Below, in pieces: positions 1-8,523 of a DNA stretch of 59,209 nt. The DNA lies in the NCBI GenBank assembly GCA_902801475.1, contig CADCIO010000011.1, positions 1-59,209 of the forward strand, read 5' to 3'. The position numbers were made by a program, and so were the translations under genes. How positions within the stretch are numbered: position 1 is the stretch's first letter; every line of letters begins with the position of its first letter. Source of the DNA: an uncultured Bacteroidales bacterium (GTDB lineage: Bacteria; Bacteroidota; Bacteroidia; Bacteroidales; Bacteroidaceae). The notes under the pieces are model-generated. The model saw only the letters and a program-made list of their open reading frames with translations. It made no database searches and was not told the DNA's origin.

Positions 1-19
1 GTGACAAAATGACAATAAG

Positions 20-57
20 GCCGTTTCGGATGTTTGGAGGAAGAATCGGGAAACGGC
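20..57. repeat. Inverted repeat at the left edge
   Basis: Eight-base perfect inverted repeat: GCCGTTTC at 20-27 and GAAACGGC at 50-57, with a 22-base loop. It lies in non-coding sequence at the edge of the window, so it may belong to the neighbouring locus. No T-run follows on either strand, so a terminator is unlikely. Function unknown. Confidence 0.35.
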
Positions 58-62
58 ATAAA

Positions 63-96
63 AAGAACCACCCGTGGGCAGAGCGCTCACGGGTGG
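63..96 (-). terminator. Rho-independent terminator of the minus-strand cell-wall operon
   Basis: Nine-base perfect stem (68-76 with 88-96, CCACCCGTG/CACGGGTGG) around an 11-base loop. Read on the minus strand it is followed by TTCTTTTTATG. It lies about 100 bases past the stop of the last gene of the operon that ends at 197. Confidence 0.6.
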
Positions 97-196
97 ATTT
101 ATTTATATCAGCGATAGTTTATTTCACCACCACCTTCTTCGATTTTTTCACGCTCACCGGACAATTGGGACAAAGGACACCCCGTTTTTTGTGCGC

Positions 197-1516
197 TCAC
201 TCCTTGTGGTCAACTATCTTCACACAGGCGGTGACGGCGAAGGTGACGAGGCAGAAGGCCATGACGAGCCAGAAGAAGTTTTGGTAGCCGATGTTCTCGG
301 AGATGAGACCTGAGACCATGCCTGGGAGCATCACGCCACCAAGGTACTGACCTGCCGTGCAGATGGAGAAGACGGCTGTGGAGCGTTCGCCACGAGAGAA
401 GGTGACGAGGTAGAGGGTGTAGGCAGCAAAGCCGAGACCATAGCCTATCTGCTCAATGCAGACGCAGGAGCCGATGAGCCAAAGGTTGTCGGTGGGGAAA
501 TAGCTGAGATAGACATACACGATGTCGGGCAATGTGATGCAGAGCACGAGTGGCCAGAGGCACTTCTTCAAACCCCACTTAGACACAGCCCATCCACCGA
601 CGATGCCACCCAGCAGCAAGCCAATGACACCAAGGGTGCCGTAGATGAGTCCGAAATCCACGTCACTCATGGAAAGACCACCCTCTGCCGTGCTGCGAGT
701 GAGAAAAAGCGGCACAATCTTGGTCAGCAATCCCTCGGGAAGACGGAACAGGAGGATGAAGCAGAGGGCAGAAATGAGGTGTGGCTTGGTGATGAACACC
801 TTCAAGGTACGTCCAAACTCACGCAACTGCTCCATGAAATTGAAGCGGTCATGCACCACCGTTTCCACCTTGGGCAGAATGAAGGCGTGATACAAGCCCA
901 AGAGGAACATAAGGATGCCAAGGATGAGGAAAACCACCATCCAAGATGAAACGATAGCGCCAGAGCCAAGGAGGTCAAGCCAACGGTGAACACCAGTTTC
1001 AGGAGTATAATCCCCTTTTTGTATGTAGCCTGCCAAGAGCACGAGTCCTCCCTGCCCTATCACCATACCGATGCGGTAGAACGTATTACGCACACCCACA
1101 TAAAGTTCCTGCTCTTTGTCGGGCAATCCGATGATGTAGAAACCATCGGCAGAAATGTCGTGGGTAGCACTGGCAAAGGCAATAAGCATGAAGACCGCCA
1201 AGGAGCCTTGTAGCCAGAAATCAGTAGGCAAAGTGAATGCCACCAATGCCAACGCTATGCCCATGAGGAACTGCATGGACACAATCCACCAGCGTTTGGT
1301 CTTGAGGTTGTCGATGATAGGACTCCAAATGGGCTTGATGACCCAAGGCAGTCCGAGCCAACCCGTATAAACCGTGATTTGACCGTCGGAAAGTCCGAGT
1401 TCCTTGAACATGATGACGGAGATGAGCATCACTGCCGAGAAAGGCAAAGCTTCGCCCAGATAGAGAGAGGGAACCCATGCATAGGGCTTGGATGTTGAAA
1501 GTTTAGCGTTATTCAT
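197..1516 (-). CDS. AmpG-like MFS permease
   Basis: Predicted inner-membrane major facilitator of 439 residues with about 12 hydrophobic segments. The early block SLYLGEALPFSAVMLISVIM, the motif GWLGLPWVIKPIWSP and the block ATHDISADGFYI resemble the AmpG / SLC33-like branch that imports anhydro-muropeptides or related sugars. I chose the ATG at 1516, giving MNNAKLS. It overlaps the upstream permease stop by eight bases (ATGAATAA), typical of translational coupling, while a start 30 bases further upstream would extend deeper into that gene. It is the last gene of the operon, followed by the hairpin at 68-96. With the SpoIID-type protein and a second permease, a role in uptake of cell-wall fragments is likely. 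The actual substrate cannot be read from sequence. Confidence 0.8.
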   Translation of the reverse strand: MNNAKLSTSKPYAWVPSLYLGEALPFSAVMLISVIMFKELGLSDGQITVYTGWLGLPWVIKPIWSPIIDNLKTKRWWIVSMQFLMGIALALVAFTLPTDFWLQGSLAVFMLIAFASATHDISADGFYIIGLPDKEQELYVGVRNTFYRIGMVIGQGGLVLLAGYIQKGDYTPETGVHRWLDLLGSGAIVSSWMVVFLILGILMFLLGLYHAFILPKVETVVHDRFNFMEQLREFGRTLKVFITKPHLISALCFILLFRLPEGLLTKIVPLFLTRSTAEGGLSMSDVDFGLIYGTLGVIGLLLGGIVGGWAVSKWGLKKCLWPLVLCITLPDIVYVYLSYFPTDNLWLIGSCVCIEQIGYGLGFAAYTLYLVTFSRGERSTAVFSICTAGQYLGGVMLPGMVSGLISENIGYQNFFWLVMAFCLVTFAVTACVKIVDHKE

Positions 1517-2783
1517 TGAACAATATTGATTTTGTTTTACATACAACTAATAATATCCATGCCACAGGGGCGATGGCGGCACATGCGAGGAAGAAGGTCT
1601 GGTAGCCCAACTCCGTGCAGAGCCATCCCGACAGGGTCATCGGCACCACCATCAGGCTTGCCACCAGAGGCACGTAAAGGAAATTGGTGGTGTTACGATA
1701 GCGCTGTTCGGATATATAGATAATGAAAGGGCGGCACACGTTGAGTCCGAATCCGAAGCAAAGCTGGGCAAAGAACGTCATGCAGCAAATCAGCAGCAGA
1801 CTGTCGGGCTGAGGATTGCGTGCCATCAGCCAATAGGACAAGGGCGAGAGGGTCAGCACAACGGCTGTGTCCCAGAACATGGCACTCTGACCATTTTTCT
1901 TCATCATGGCACGACCGATGATCACACCCAAGAAGAATGCCACCACACCGATGGTACCCTGGGCAAAGCCCACGTCCTGCACAGAACAACTCAAACCACC
2001 TTCCTCAGACGATGCCAAGAGGAAGAACACACGGGTGTTGAAAAGCAATGCCTGTGGCAGCAAGAGGACAAAGAGGCTGATGAGCATCGTCAGCACATGA
2101 GGCTTCTGCTTGAATCGGGCAAGGGAATGCAGCTCTGTCTTCACTGAATCCTTGAGACTCTCGTGCCGATGACGATTGAACACATGAGGATGTTGCAGCA
2201 CCACGAAATTGAGCACAAAGAACACGAGGAAGCCTCCTGCCACCAAGGAACTCTCCATCGCCCAAGCCTTCTGATAGCTGCGGAAGAACACCTCGAAGCC
2301 ACCTGCCACAATCAGCAGGATTCCGTATGTGACCACCAGTGTCAACTGCGACGAAACCATCTTCGTGTTGCCATACAATTGCTGTTCGAGCGGATAGAGC
2401 ATCCGGCTGTAATACATCCGCGACAAGAGCTCGTGCCAAGCACACAGGAAGGAAAGCACAAACAAGAAAATGAACAGGAGCCAGTCCTGCACTTTTGTCT
2501 CCGATATATAGACCGCTATGCCCATCAGACAGATGAACATCAGCAGTTCCACCCAATGAAGGTTCCGCTTGTAATTCCCAGCGTTGCGAACCTTGCTGTG
2601 GAAATAACTTTTCATCACCCAAGGCAGGAAGAGCAAGCCGCTGTAGAGTGCCGACATCGTTTCGTCAGCACCAAACTGCATAAACATCAGCAGAGCCACA
2701 AACATCACCACTGCCGAAGGAATCTCTTCAGCAATGCACAGACTTGGAATCCAAACCCACGGGCTATATTTGCGTCTTACCAT
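1509..2783 (-). CDS. Second AmpG-like MFS permease
   Basis: 424 residues, about 12 predicted membrane segments, and the same N-terminal layout as its neighbour (WIPSLCIAEEIPSAVVMF; then LLFLPWVMKSYF), so the two are probably diverged paralogues from a tandem duplication. The DISADGFY-like block conserved in the other copy is here replaced by AWHELLSRMYYSRML, so the pocket may differ. The start overlaps the SpoIID stop by 7 bases, and the stop overlaps the next start by 8. Family level is clear; whether the pair work as separate importers or as partners is unknown. Confidence 0.75.
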   Translation of the reverse strand: MVRRKYSPWVWIPSLCIAEEIPSAVVMFVALLMFMQFGADETMSALYSGLLFLPWVMKSYFHSKVRNAGNYKRNLHWVELLMFICLMGIAVYISETKVQDWLLFIFLFVLSFLCAWHELLSRMYYSRMLYPLEQQLYGNTKMVSSQLTLVVTYGILLIVAGGFEVFFRSYQKAWAMESSLVAGGFLVFFVLNFVVLQHPHVFNRHRHESLKDSVKTELHSLARFKQKPHVLTMLISLFVLLLPQALLFNTRVFFLLASSEEGGLSCSVQDVGFAQGTIGVVAFFLGVIIGRAMMKKNGQSAMFWDTAVVLTLSPLSYWLMARNPQPDSLLLICCMTFFAQLCFGFGLNVCRPFIIYISEQRYRNTTNFLYVPLVASLMVVPMTLSGWLCTELGYQTFFLACAAIAPVAWILLVVCKTKSILFNE

Positions 2784-3985
2784 TTCTTCGTCAGTTCTGC
2801 ATGGGGATAATAAAAGGTCAATATCTCATCATAAGGAATGCCCTGATCGCCCATCACGGCAGCACCTATCTGGCAGAGTCCGACACCATGTCCCCACCCT
2901 TTTCCATGCAGGATGAAGCCATCGGCAGTCTTCTCCACCTCGAAGGCTGAGGAATAGAGGTGCGACTCGCTGAGCCATTTGCGGATTTCCAGTTCCTTAC
3001 CCACCGTCAGCGTACGTTTCTCTCCCACAATCTTCAGGGTGATGATACGTCCAGAGGCACCTCGTTCCTGAGGCACCAAGTCGAGGATGCGCCCGAAGTC
3101 AATGCCCGACTTCCTGCTGACCAGTTCAGAGAGTTCGTCTGTCGTGTAGGAGACCGTCCAACGGTAGAAATCCACCGTCTCCTGGTCATAGTTGTTCAGC
3201 ACCTGCGAGAGGATGCGCTTGTCTTTGGTGTTGCAATAAGGGTCGGGCTTCGCCACCAGATACGGATGTCGGATATTCTCCCAACACGACTCAAACACCT
3301 CTGTCATACCCCCGCAACACTTCGAGAAACGAGCATCACAAATCTTCCCTTCATACGTCAGCACCAATCCTCGTGTCGCCTCTATCGCGTCCACCACCTG
3401 TGGGTTCGACTGACGTGTGATACCCTGATAACGCTGGCAATGGTCGTCAGCACACACATCAAAACCTGTATGCGCCTCGCTGTCGTACCAACGGATGATG
3501 TGATCAGTTGACAGTTGACAGTTGACAGTTGACAGTTTATCGTTATCGTCAACGTTATCGTTATCGTTAAGAATCCTCATCAGCCAACTGCGCGAGATCA
3601 CAGCATGTGCTTTCAGGAGTTCGAGGGAGGCATTGGCACTCATCTCGCTACTGATGACGCTGGTCAGATACGTCTCCACCGGCACAACATTGATGGCTCT
3701 CACCTGCCCCTCTTCCATCTTCAGCAACAAAGCCCCACAGAAGGTCTGCTCCTCCTTACGTTCCCAATGGAAACCTATGCCGATGACCACATCTTTCAAG
3801 GTGAAAGACGCTCCCTGTTCGGCAGGCACAAAGAGACGTTCCTCCGCCGATGGTGTGAAGCAATGTTCACCCACAAAAGGCTTTCCATCCAGCAGATATG
3901 CCGAATGGAAAACAACACACAACTCTCGTGCTTTCAGTATGCCGACTTTCACGTCACGCTCTTGTCCCATATCGATTGTTTTCAA
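2777..3985 (-). CDS. SpoIID/LytB domain protein, no signal peptide
   Basis: 402 residues. The SpoIID/LytB core is visible as ETYLTSVISSEMSANASLE with LLKAHAVISRSW, the CCGGMTE block, and the C-terminal GKGWGHGVGLCQIGAAVMG. SpoIID proteins are lytic transglycosylases that act on glycan strands lacking stem peptides. The N-terminus (MKTIDMGQERDVKV) has no signal peptide or membrane helix, so this one appears cytoplasmic, unlike sporulation SpoIID. That would fit a role in digesting imported wall fragments, given the two AmpG-like permeases downstream. Residues about 139-161 are a low-complexity insert encoded by DNA tandem repeats (3505-3570) within the conserved core. The gene starts 10 bases after the GT/HIT gene ends. 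Confidence 0.8.
   Translation of the reverse strand: MKTIDMGQERDVKVGILKARELCVVFHSAYLLDGKPFVGEHCFTPSAEERLFVPAEQGASFTLKDVVIGIGFHWERKEEQTFCGALLLKMEEGQVRAINVVPVETYLTSVISSEMSANASLELLKAHAVISRSWLMRILNDNDNVDDNDKLSTVNCQLSTDHIIRWYDSEAHTGFDVCADDHCQRYQGITRQSNPQVVDAIEATRGLVLTYEGKICDARFSKCCGGMTEVFESCWENIRHPYLVAKPDPYCNTKDKRILSQVLNNYDQETVDFYRWTVSYTTDELSELVSRKSGIDFGRILDLVPQERGASGRIITLKIVGEKRTLTVGKELEIRKWLSESHLYSSAFEVEKTADGFILHGKGWGHGVGLCQIGAAVMGDQGIPYDEILTFYYPHAELTKKW
3505..3570. repeat. Heptamer and hexamer tandem repeats inside the SpoIID gene
   Basis: On the plus strand, CAGTTGA is repeated four times at 3505-3532, with a fifth variant copy CAGTTTA at 3533-3539. Five six-base units then run from 3541 to 3570 (CGTTAT, CGTCAA, CGTTAT, CGTTAT, CGTTAA). 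On the minus strand the translation is low complexity, including LSTVNCQLST and alternating N/D. A gain or loss of one 7-base unit would shift the reading frame, so the tract is a potential slippage site. Confidence 0.85.
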
Positions 3986-3995
3986 GCCCTATTGA

Positions 3996-6503
3996 TCATT
4001 TACCACTCTTGAACTTCATCACCATACCGAGCTCAGCATCAAGGCTCATGCCGCACTCCTGAATGATGGATTTCGCCAGTTCCGCATTCATCTGGTCGAA
4101 GTCCTCCTTGCGAGGCGTGATGATCATGCCACCCATATCGAGAGAGCCAGGACTGACCATCACCTGCTCTTTTCCCTCCTTGAAATAGCAATCAGGACGA
4201 TGCTTCGTACGGGGAAGGATGACGCTGACGATACGCTCGTAACCATCGGCAGCATTCGACTGCGACCACGCCATAATGTTCATCATCGGCTCGTATTCAT
4301 CCTCGTTGATGGGGAGGGAACGATACACCTTCTCGAACAGCACCTTGTTGGCATGTGGGGTGCGGGTAATGATGACAATGCCCGGACAGAGATAGTTGCG
4401 AAGACTGAACACACCCGTGCTGTCTGCCACCATATCCATCTTCACAGCCTCCAGATATTCCTCCTCGCTGATAGGCCAGATGCGAGAGAGGTTGGGCTTG
4501 TAGAGTTTGTTCCAATCGCGCTCCAAAGGCACCACACCACGACTGCCAGCCTGGAAATGCATATGATCGGGCGCGCTGGCACCACACTTAGGACCATTGT
4601 AGAAGACAAACATCTCCTTCAACTGCGAGGTAATCTCCATCATGTCTTCATAGTAATCGAAAATCTGCTGTTTGCGATGATGACGCAACGGAATGGTGAA
4701 GTGCTTGGGGAGAATCGGGTTAGGATTCAGCAGCAGGTAATACTTTTTCAGCAACGGACTACTGATCTGTTCCGCAGGGCGATTCACTTCGCAGAGGAAA
4801 CAGGGGCGTTGCTTGATGCTCTCTGCATCCACCTTCGCACCAGTCGAAACAATGCGGGCAGGGTTGTATTGAGCCACTAACTTACAGCCATTGGTCTCCA
4901 TCTCCGCCGTCACCACATTGGCCAGTTTCTCATACCGTTCCTGGGCTTCCTTCCACATCGGCAGCTGCTCATCATACAGCTTGTTGGCAAGACCATCCGT
5001 CACAGCACTCTGCCAATAGTCATTCAGACGGCGACGGTTGATGATCTCCATCGTGCGGAGACTATCCTTATAGACGTTGTTGCGATTCACCTGTTCGGGT
5101 GTCAGCGACGCATCACTGTTTCCCTCCCAACGGCGACATAGATACAATTCGTCGTAGATTCTTCCAATCTTATATTTACGGCAGAATGCCAAGCCTACAG
5201 CATAGTCTTCGCCATAGGAAGTGTTGGGCATTCCAATCTTTCTGAGCAATGGAGTGAAGAATGCACGTGGAGCACCCAAACCATTGATGCGCAAAGCGTT
5301 ATTGTGTCCGTTCTCAGGTGTCCACTCGCGATGGTCGATAAGTCCCGGAGGCAGGGTTTCCAACTGGAAGTTGCACATCCGGTACGAACCAATCACCATC
5401 GCGCAATGCTCCTCATAGAACTTGTCCACGATACGCTGGAGGGTGTCTGTGCCGCTGTAGAGGTCGTCGCTGTCCAGCTGGATGGCAAAGCGTCCGCATC
5501 GGGTGTCGTTGAAGGCAAGACTCCAGCAACCGCCAATGCCCAAGTCCTTACGGGTCGGGATGATATGCACCACACGGGAATCCTCTGCCGCCACCTTCTG
5601 GATGACTTCTGTCGTGCCGTCGGTCGAGAGATTATCCACCACCATCACGTTGAACTGGAACGTGGTGCGCTGTGCCAACGCACTCCTGATGGCATCCTCT
5701 ATCGTCTTCACACGGTTCCTCACAGGAATGATGACCGATGCCTCACGGTCGAAGTCGTACCGTTCCACCGCCACATCCACGATGCTCTCTGGCTCGATGT
5801 AGGAACCAATCAGCTTCAGGTGTTTCGTGCAGACGATTTCACGCTCCTTCTGCACCTCACGGTTACGGGGATTCACATAGTCAAACTGCTTCTCGCCGCT
5901 CGTGCGCAAGTCCTTCTCCTCCTCCGTGTAGAGAAATTCGCGGATGTGGAACAAGGCTGCCTGACGCTTTCTGCGCAAAGAGAAGAGCTGCAGGTCGTAC
6001 AAGCCCGAGTAGGTATAGTCGGCGTCTGGGAACTCCTCCACATATTTCTGCAACGTGGGAGCGCTGAACAACATGACGGGTCCGAAGTCGAAATCATCGC
6101 GCACACTACCATAGTAGAAGTCCATCGTAGGACTCTTCACCGTCTCGCCATTCTTCACCACATAGCGGTCGGCATACACCAGCGCTGGATCTACGCTGTT
6201 CGCTACCGAACACATGCGGGAGATGGCCTGATAGCCGAACGTGATGGGGGTCTGAGCCGTACACAGCAAGGCGAACGAGGCCTTCAACTTCTCCGCAATC
6301 TTCCTGACGGTGGACGAACTGCGGAAATCATCCACGCGAATCACCTCACATCCCATATACGGGCAAGACTCCTTCCCTTGCATCATCACATATATTTCTC
6401 CGATGAGCGGTTCTTCCTTCAATTGTTTCAGCGTCACCAACGTCGTCTTTTCGTCCGAATAAAGGACAAACGCGTCTATCGCCACATTTGTAATGCCATT
6501 CAT
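3996..6503 (-). CDS. Fusion of GT2 glycosyltransferase and HIT-type (DUF4922-like) domain
   Basis: 835 residues, predicted cytoplasmic. Residues 1-245 form a region I do not recognise. From about 252 there is a family 2 glycosyltransferase (EASVIIPVRNRVKTIEDA, then VMVVDNLSTDGT, IQLDSDDLYSGT). The C-terminal third (about 560-835) begins with RPCFLCEVNRP and contains DHMHFQAG at about 645-652, a HxHxQ motif as in the GalT / GDP-hexose phosphorylase / Ap4A phosphorylase branch of the HIT superfamily. This corresponds to what is annotated as DUF4922 in Bacteroidetes. Coupling a nucleotidyl-sugar phosphorylase-type fold to a glycosyltransferase suggests processing of a sugar nucleotide or sugar phosphate, but the substrate is unknown. 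It is the first gene of a four-gene operon with SpoIID and two AmpG-like permeases, transcribed from the promoter at 6539-6546. Confidence 0.75.
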   Translation of the reverse strand: MNGITNVAIDAFVLYSDEKTTLVTLKQLKEEPLIGEIYVMMQGKESCPYMGCEVIRVDDFRSSSTVRKIAEKLKASFALLCTAQTPITFGYQAISRMCSVANSVDPALVYADRYVVKNGETVKSPTMDFYYGSVRDDFDFGPVMLFSAPTLQKYVEEFPDADYTYSGLYDLQLFSLRRKRQAALFHIREFLYTEEEKDLRTSGEKQFDYVNPRNREVQKEREIVCTKHLKLIGSYIEPESIVDVAVERYDFDREASVIIPVRNRVKTIEDAIRSALAQRTTFQFNVMVVDNLSTDGTTEVIQKVAAEDSRVVHIIPTRKDLGIGGCWSLAFNDTRCGRFAIQLDSDDLYSGTDTLQRIVDKFYEEHCAMVIGSYRMCNFQLETLPPGLIDHREWTPENGHNNALRINGLGAPRAFFTPLLRKIGMPNTSYGEDYAVGLAFCRKYKIGRIYDELYLCRRWEGNSDASLTPEQVNRNNVYKDSLRTMEIINRRRLNDYWQSAVTDGLANKLYDEQLPMWKEAQERYEKLANVVTAEMETNGCKLVAQYNPARIVSTGAKVDAESIKQRPCFLCEVNRPAEQISSPLLKKYYLLLNPNPILPKHFTIPLRHHRKQQIFDYYEDMMEITSQLKEMFVFYNGPKCGASAPDHMHFQAGSRGVVPLERDWNKLYKPNLSRIWPISEEEYLEAVKMDMVADSTGVFSLRNYLCPGIVIITRTPHANKVLFEKVYRSLPINEDEYEPMMNIMAWSQSNAADGYERIVSVILPRTKHRPDCYFKEGKEQVMVSPGSLDMGGMIITPRKEDFDQMNAELAKSIIQECGMSLDAELGMVMKFKSGK

Positions 6504-6538
6504 GATAGTAATAGTTTATAGTGTTTCTGATATGCTGG

Positions 6539-6546
6539 CAAAGGTA
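6539..6546 (-). promoter_or_regulatory. -7 promoter box for the minus-strand operon
   Basis: TACCTTTG on the minus strand, a full match to the Bacteroidetes TAnnTTTG -7 element, 36 bases upstream of the ATG at 6503. It is divergent from the plus-strand promoter at 6589. Confidence 0.7.
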
Positions 6547-6588
6547 CGATTTTTTCAGCACAAACAAGCTTTATTCAAAAAAAATTCG

Positions 6589-6596
6589 TACCTTTG
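6589..6596 (+). promoter_or_regulatory. -7 promoter box for the queuosine operon
   Basis: TACCTTTG (TAnnTTTG consensus). Transcription would start shortly downstream and include the riboswitch-like pseudoknot at 6614-6644 before the ATG at 6649. Confidence 0.7.
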
Positions 6597-6613
6597 CACC
6601 TGATTTCAACATC

Positions 6614-6644
6614 CGAGTGCTTGATAAACCTCGTAAAAAACAAG
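6614..6644 (+). ncRNA. preQ1-I riboswitch (putative)
   Basis: The leader fits the compact H-type pseudoknot of class I preQ1 riboswitches. P1 is CGAG (6614-6617) with CUCG (6630-6633). Inside its loop, CUUG (6620-6623) pairs with CAAG (6641-6644) to form P2. The strand between P1 and P2 is U followed by six A (6634-6640), as in the conserved A-rich tail. A cytosine (C6629) sits just 5' of the P1 3' strand, where the ligand-pairing C lies in the B. subtilis aptamer. The tail ends four bases before the start codon of a queuosine-precursor transporter, followed by queC and queF, so the genomic context is the expected one. Position suggests control of translation. P1 is short and no covariance test was possible. 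Confidence 0.75.
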
Positions 6645-6648
6645 AACA

Positions 6649-7335
6649 ATGAAGAAAAACAGTACAGTCAGTGTATCCTTCATGTTGATGGGGATACTAT
6701 TTTGTGTCTGTCTCGTAGCTTCTAATCTGCTCGGGACAAAAATTCTGCAAGTGGGGCCATTCCCCTTGACCGCAGGAGTGATCGTTTTCCCAGTTTCATA
6801 CATCCTCAATGACTGCATCGCCGAGGTGTGGGGATTCCGCAAGGCCCGTCTCATCATCTGGATGGGTTTCCTGATGAACTTCTTCGTCGTGGCGTTGGGT
6901 GGCATTGCCGCTGTCATTCCTGCCCCACCCTTCTGGGAGGGAGATGAAGCCTTCCGCTTCGTCTTTGGATTGGCACCCAGAATTGCCACAGCCAGCTTGA
7001 CCGCCTTCCTCGTGGGCTCCTTCCTCAATGCCTGGGTGATGAGCCGCATGAAACTCCGTCACCACGAACGCCGCTTCTCGCTACGTGCCATCACCTCCAC
7101 GCTGATTGGCGAAGGAGCCGACTCGCTCATCTTCTTCCCCCTCGCCTTCGGAGGGCTGATGCCAGCCAGCGAACTGGCCAAGATGATGGTGCTGCAAGTG
7201 ACCGCCAAGACCCTCTACGAGATCATCGTGCTGCCGCTCACCACCCAAGTCGTCAAGTACATCAAACGGCACGAGGGCGTCAGCGCATACGACGAAAACA
7301 TCTCCTACAACGTATTTAAAGTACAAGACATATAA
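6649..7335 (+). CDS. yhhQ: Queuosine precursor transporter (YhhQ/VUT family)
   Basis: 228-residue integral membrane protein with about six hydrophobic helices. The family is recognisable by [12 protein letters not shown] near the first helix, the motif [14 protein letters not shown], and the late block [17 protein letters not shown]. YhhQ/QueT proteins import preQ0, preQ1 or queuine for tRNA queuosine synthesis. It is the first gene after the preQ1-type leader, with queC starting four bases after its stop. Import and synthesis of the same precursor are thus placed under one control. Which precursor it carries is not determined. Confidence 0.88.
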   Translation: MKKNSTVSVSFMLMGILFCVCLVASNLLGTKILQVGPFPLTAGVIVFPVSYILNDCIAEVWGFRKARLIIWMGFLMNFFVVALGGIAAVIPAPPFWEGDEAFRFVFGLAPRIATASLTAFLVGSFLNAWVMSRMKLRHHERRFSLRAITSTLIGEGADSLIFFPLAFGGLMPASELAKMMVLQVTAKTLYEIIVLPLTTQVVKYIKRHEGVSAYDENISYNVFKVQDI

Positions 7336-7339
7336 ACCC

Positions 7340-8044
7340 ATGACAAAAAAGATACTTGACCACAGAAAAGCCTTAGTCGTCTATTCAGGTGGACAGGACA
7401 GCACCACCTGCCTGTTTTGGGCAAAGAAGCACTTCGACGAAGTCTATGCCCTCTGCTTCCGTTATGGTCAGAAACACGTGATTGAAGTGGACATGGCACG
7501 AAACATTGCCGAGAAAGCAGGCATCCCCTTCGAGGTGAAGGACGTCTCCTTCATCAGCCAACTCAGCAGTGGCTGTTCGCTGACCGACAGCAATGTCCCC
7601 ATGGACAAGGAGCCACCCACGCTCTCCTCCTCCTCACACGACGGCCGCATCACACCCCCCAACACCTTCGTGCCAGGCCGCAACCTCTTTTTCCTCTCCA
7701 TCGCTGCCGTCTATGCTCGTGAGCACGGCATCATGAACCTCGTGACTGGCGTGTCTCAGACCGACTACTCCGGCTATCCCGACTGTCGCGACTCCTTCAT
7801 CCGTTCCCTGAACGTGTCGCTCAACCTGGCGATGGACGAGCAGTTCGTCATCCACACCCCGCTGATGTGGATTGACAAGGCAGAGACATGGAAACTGGCA
7901 GATGACTTGGGTGTGTTTGACATCGTCCGCAACGAGACACTCACTTGTTACAACGGCATCAAGGGCGACGGCTGTGGCGAATGCCCCGCCTGCAAACTGC
8001 GCCGCCAAGGACTTGAAACTTATCTGAAAATAAGAAAATCATGA
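7340..8044 (+). CDS. queC: 7-cyano-7-deazaguanine synthase QueC
   Basis: 234 residues. QueC converts 7-carboxy-7-deazaguanine, ATP and ammonia to preQ0 in the cytoplasm. The PP-loop SGGQDSTT is at about residues 16-23, and the zinc-binding C-terminus is [20 protein letters not shown], with cysteines spaced as in the family. The active-site block [15 protein letters not shown] is intact. It follows the transporter by four bases, and its stop overlaps the queF ATG (ATGA at 8041-8044), so the two enzymes are translationally coupled. queD and queE are not in this window. Confidence 0.95.
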   Translation: MTKKILDHRKALVVYSGGQDSTTCLFWAKKHFDEVYALCFRYGQKHVIEVDMARNIAEKAGIPFEVKDVSFISQLSSGCSLTDSNVPMDKEPPTLSSSSHDGRITPPNTFVPGRNLFFLSIAAVYAREHGIMNLVTGVSQTDYSGYPDCRDSFIRSLNVSLNLAMDEQFVIHTPLMWIDKAETWKLADDLGVFDIVRNETLTCYNGIKGDGCGECPACKLRRQGLETYLKIRKS

Positions 8045-8505
8045 ACAATCAACGCGAACAAGAAGGGCTTGCCGCCCTTGGCAAAAAGACCGAATATCGT
8101 CAGGACTACGCTCCCGAAGTGCTGGAGACCTTCCAGAACAAGCACCCCGAGAACGACTACTGGGTGCAGTTCAACTGCCCCGAGTTCACCTCCCTGTGCC
8201 CCATCACGGGACAGCCCGACTTTGCCGAAATCCGCATTTCCTACCTGCCCGACCAGCGCATGGTGGAGAGCAAATCCCTCAAGCTCTACCTCTTCTCCTT
8301 CCGCAATCATGGCGACTTCCACGAGGACTGCGTCAACATCATCATGAAGGACCTCATCCGCCTGATGGACCCCAAGTACATCGAGGTCACCGGCATCTTC
8401 ACCCCACGCGGAGGCATCAGCATCTACCCCTACGCCAACTATGGCCGTCCAGGCACCAAATACGAGGAAATGGCGAACTATCGTATGATGAACCACGGAA
8501 TGTAA
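8041..8505 (+). CDS. queF: NADPH-dependent preQ0 reductase QueF (unimodular type)
   Basis: 154 residues, the length of the YkvM-like single-domain class. It reduces the nitrile of preQ0 to the amine of preQ1. The catalytic cysteine lies in [15 protein letters not shown], the QueF motif appears as [16 protein letters not shown], and the C-terminal [15 protein letters not shown] is present. As the preQ1-producing step it sits at the end of the pathway whose product the upstream leader probably senses, which suggests feedback on the whole unit. Confidence 0.95.
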   Translation: MNNQREQEGLAALGKKTEYRQDYAPEVLETFQNKHPENDYWVQFNCPEFTSLCPITGQPDFAEIRISYLPDQRMVESKSLKLYLFSFRNHGDFHEDCVNIIMKDLIRLMDPKYIEVTGIFTPRGGISIYPYANYGRPGTKYEEMANYRMMNHGM

Positions 8506-8523
8506 AACATAAAAACAACTCAA

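Noticed and set aside
108..199. Short frame continuing past the stop of the first permease, with a CPNC motif
   Set aside because: It has no start codon of its own before the motif except weak GTGs, and the hairpin at 68 follows. Probably a chance readthrough frame; no support as a gene.
3505..3570. Treating the LSTVNCQLST stretch as a protein domain
   Set aside because: It is the direct translation of DNA tandem repeats and interrupts the SpoIID core; a DNA-level insert explains it better.
5304..6521. Long open frame (405 codons) antisense to the GT2-HIT gene
   Set aside because: It is a mirror of codon bias in the real gene. The opposite strand has clear glycosyltransferase and HIT motifs, and this frame has none and is unusually His/Arg/Leu-rich.
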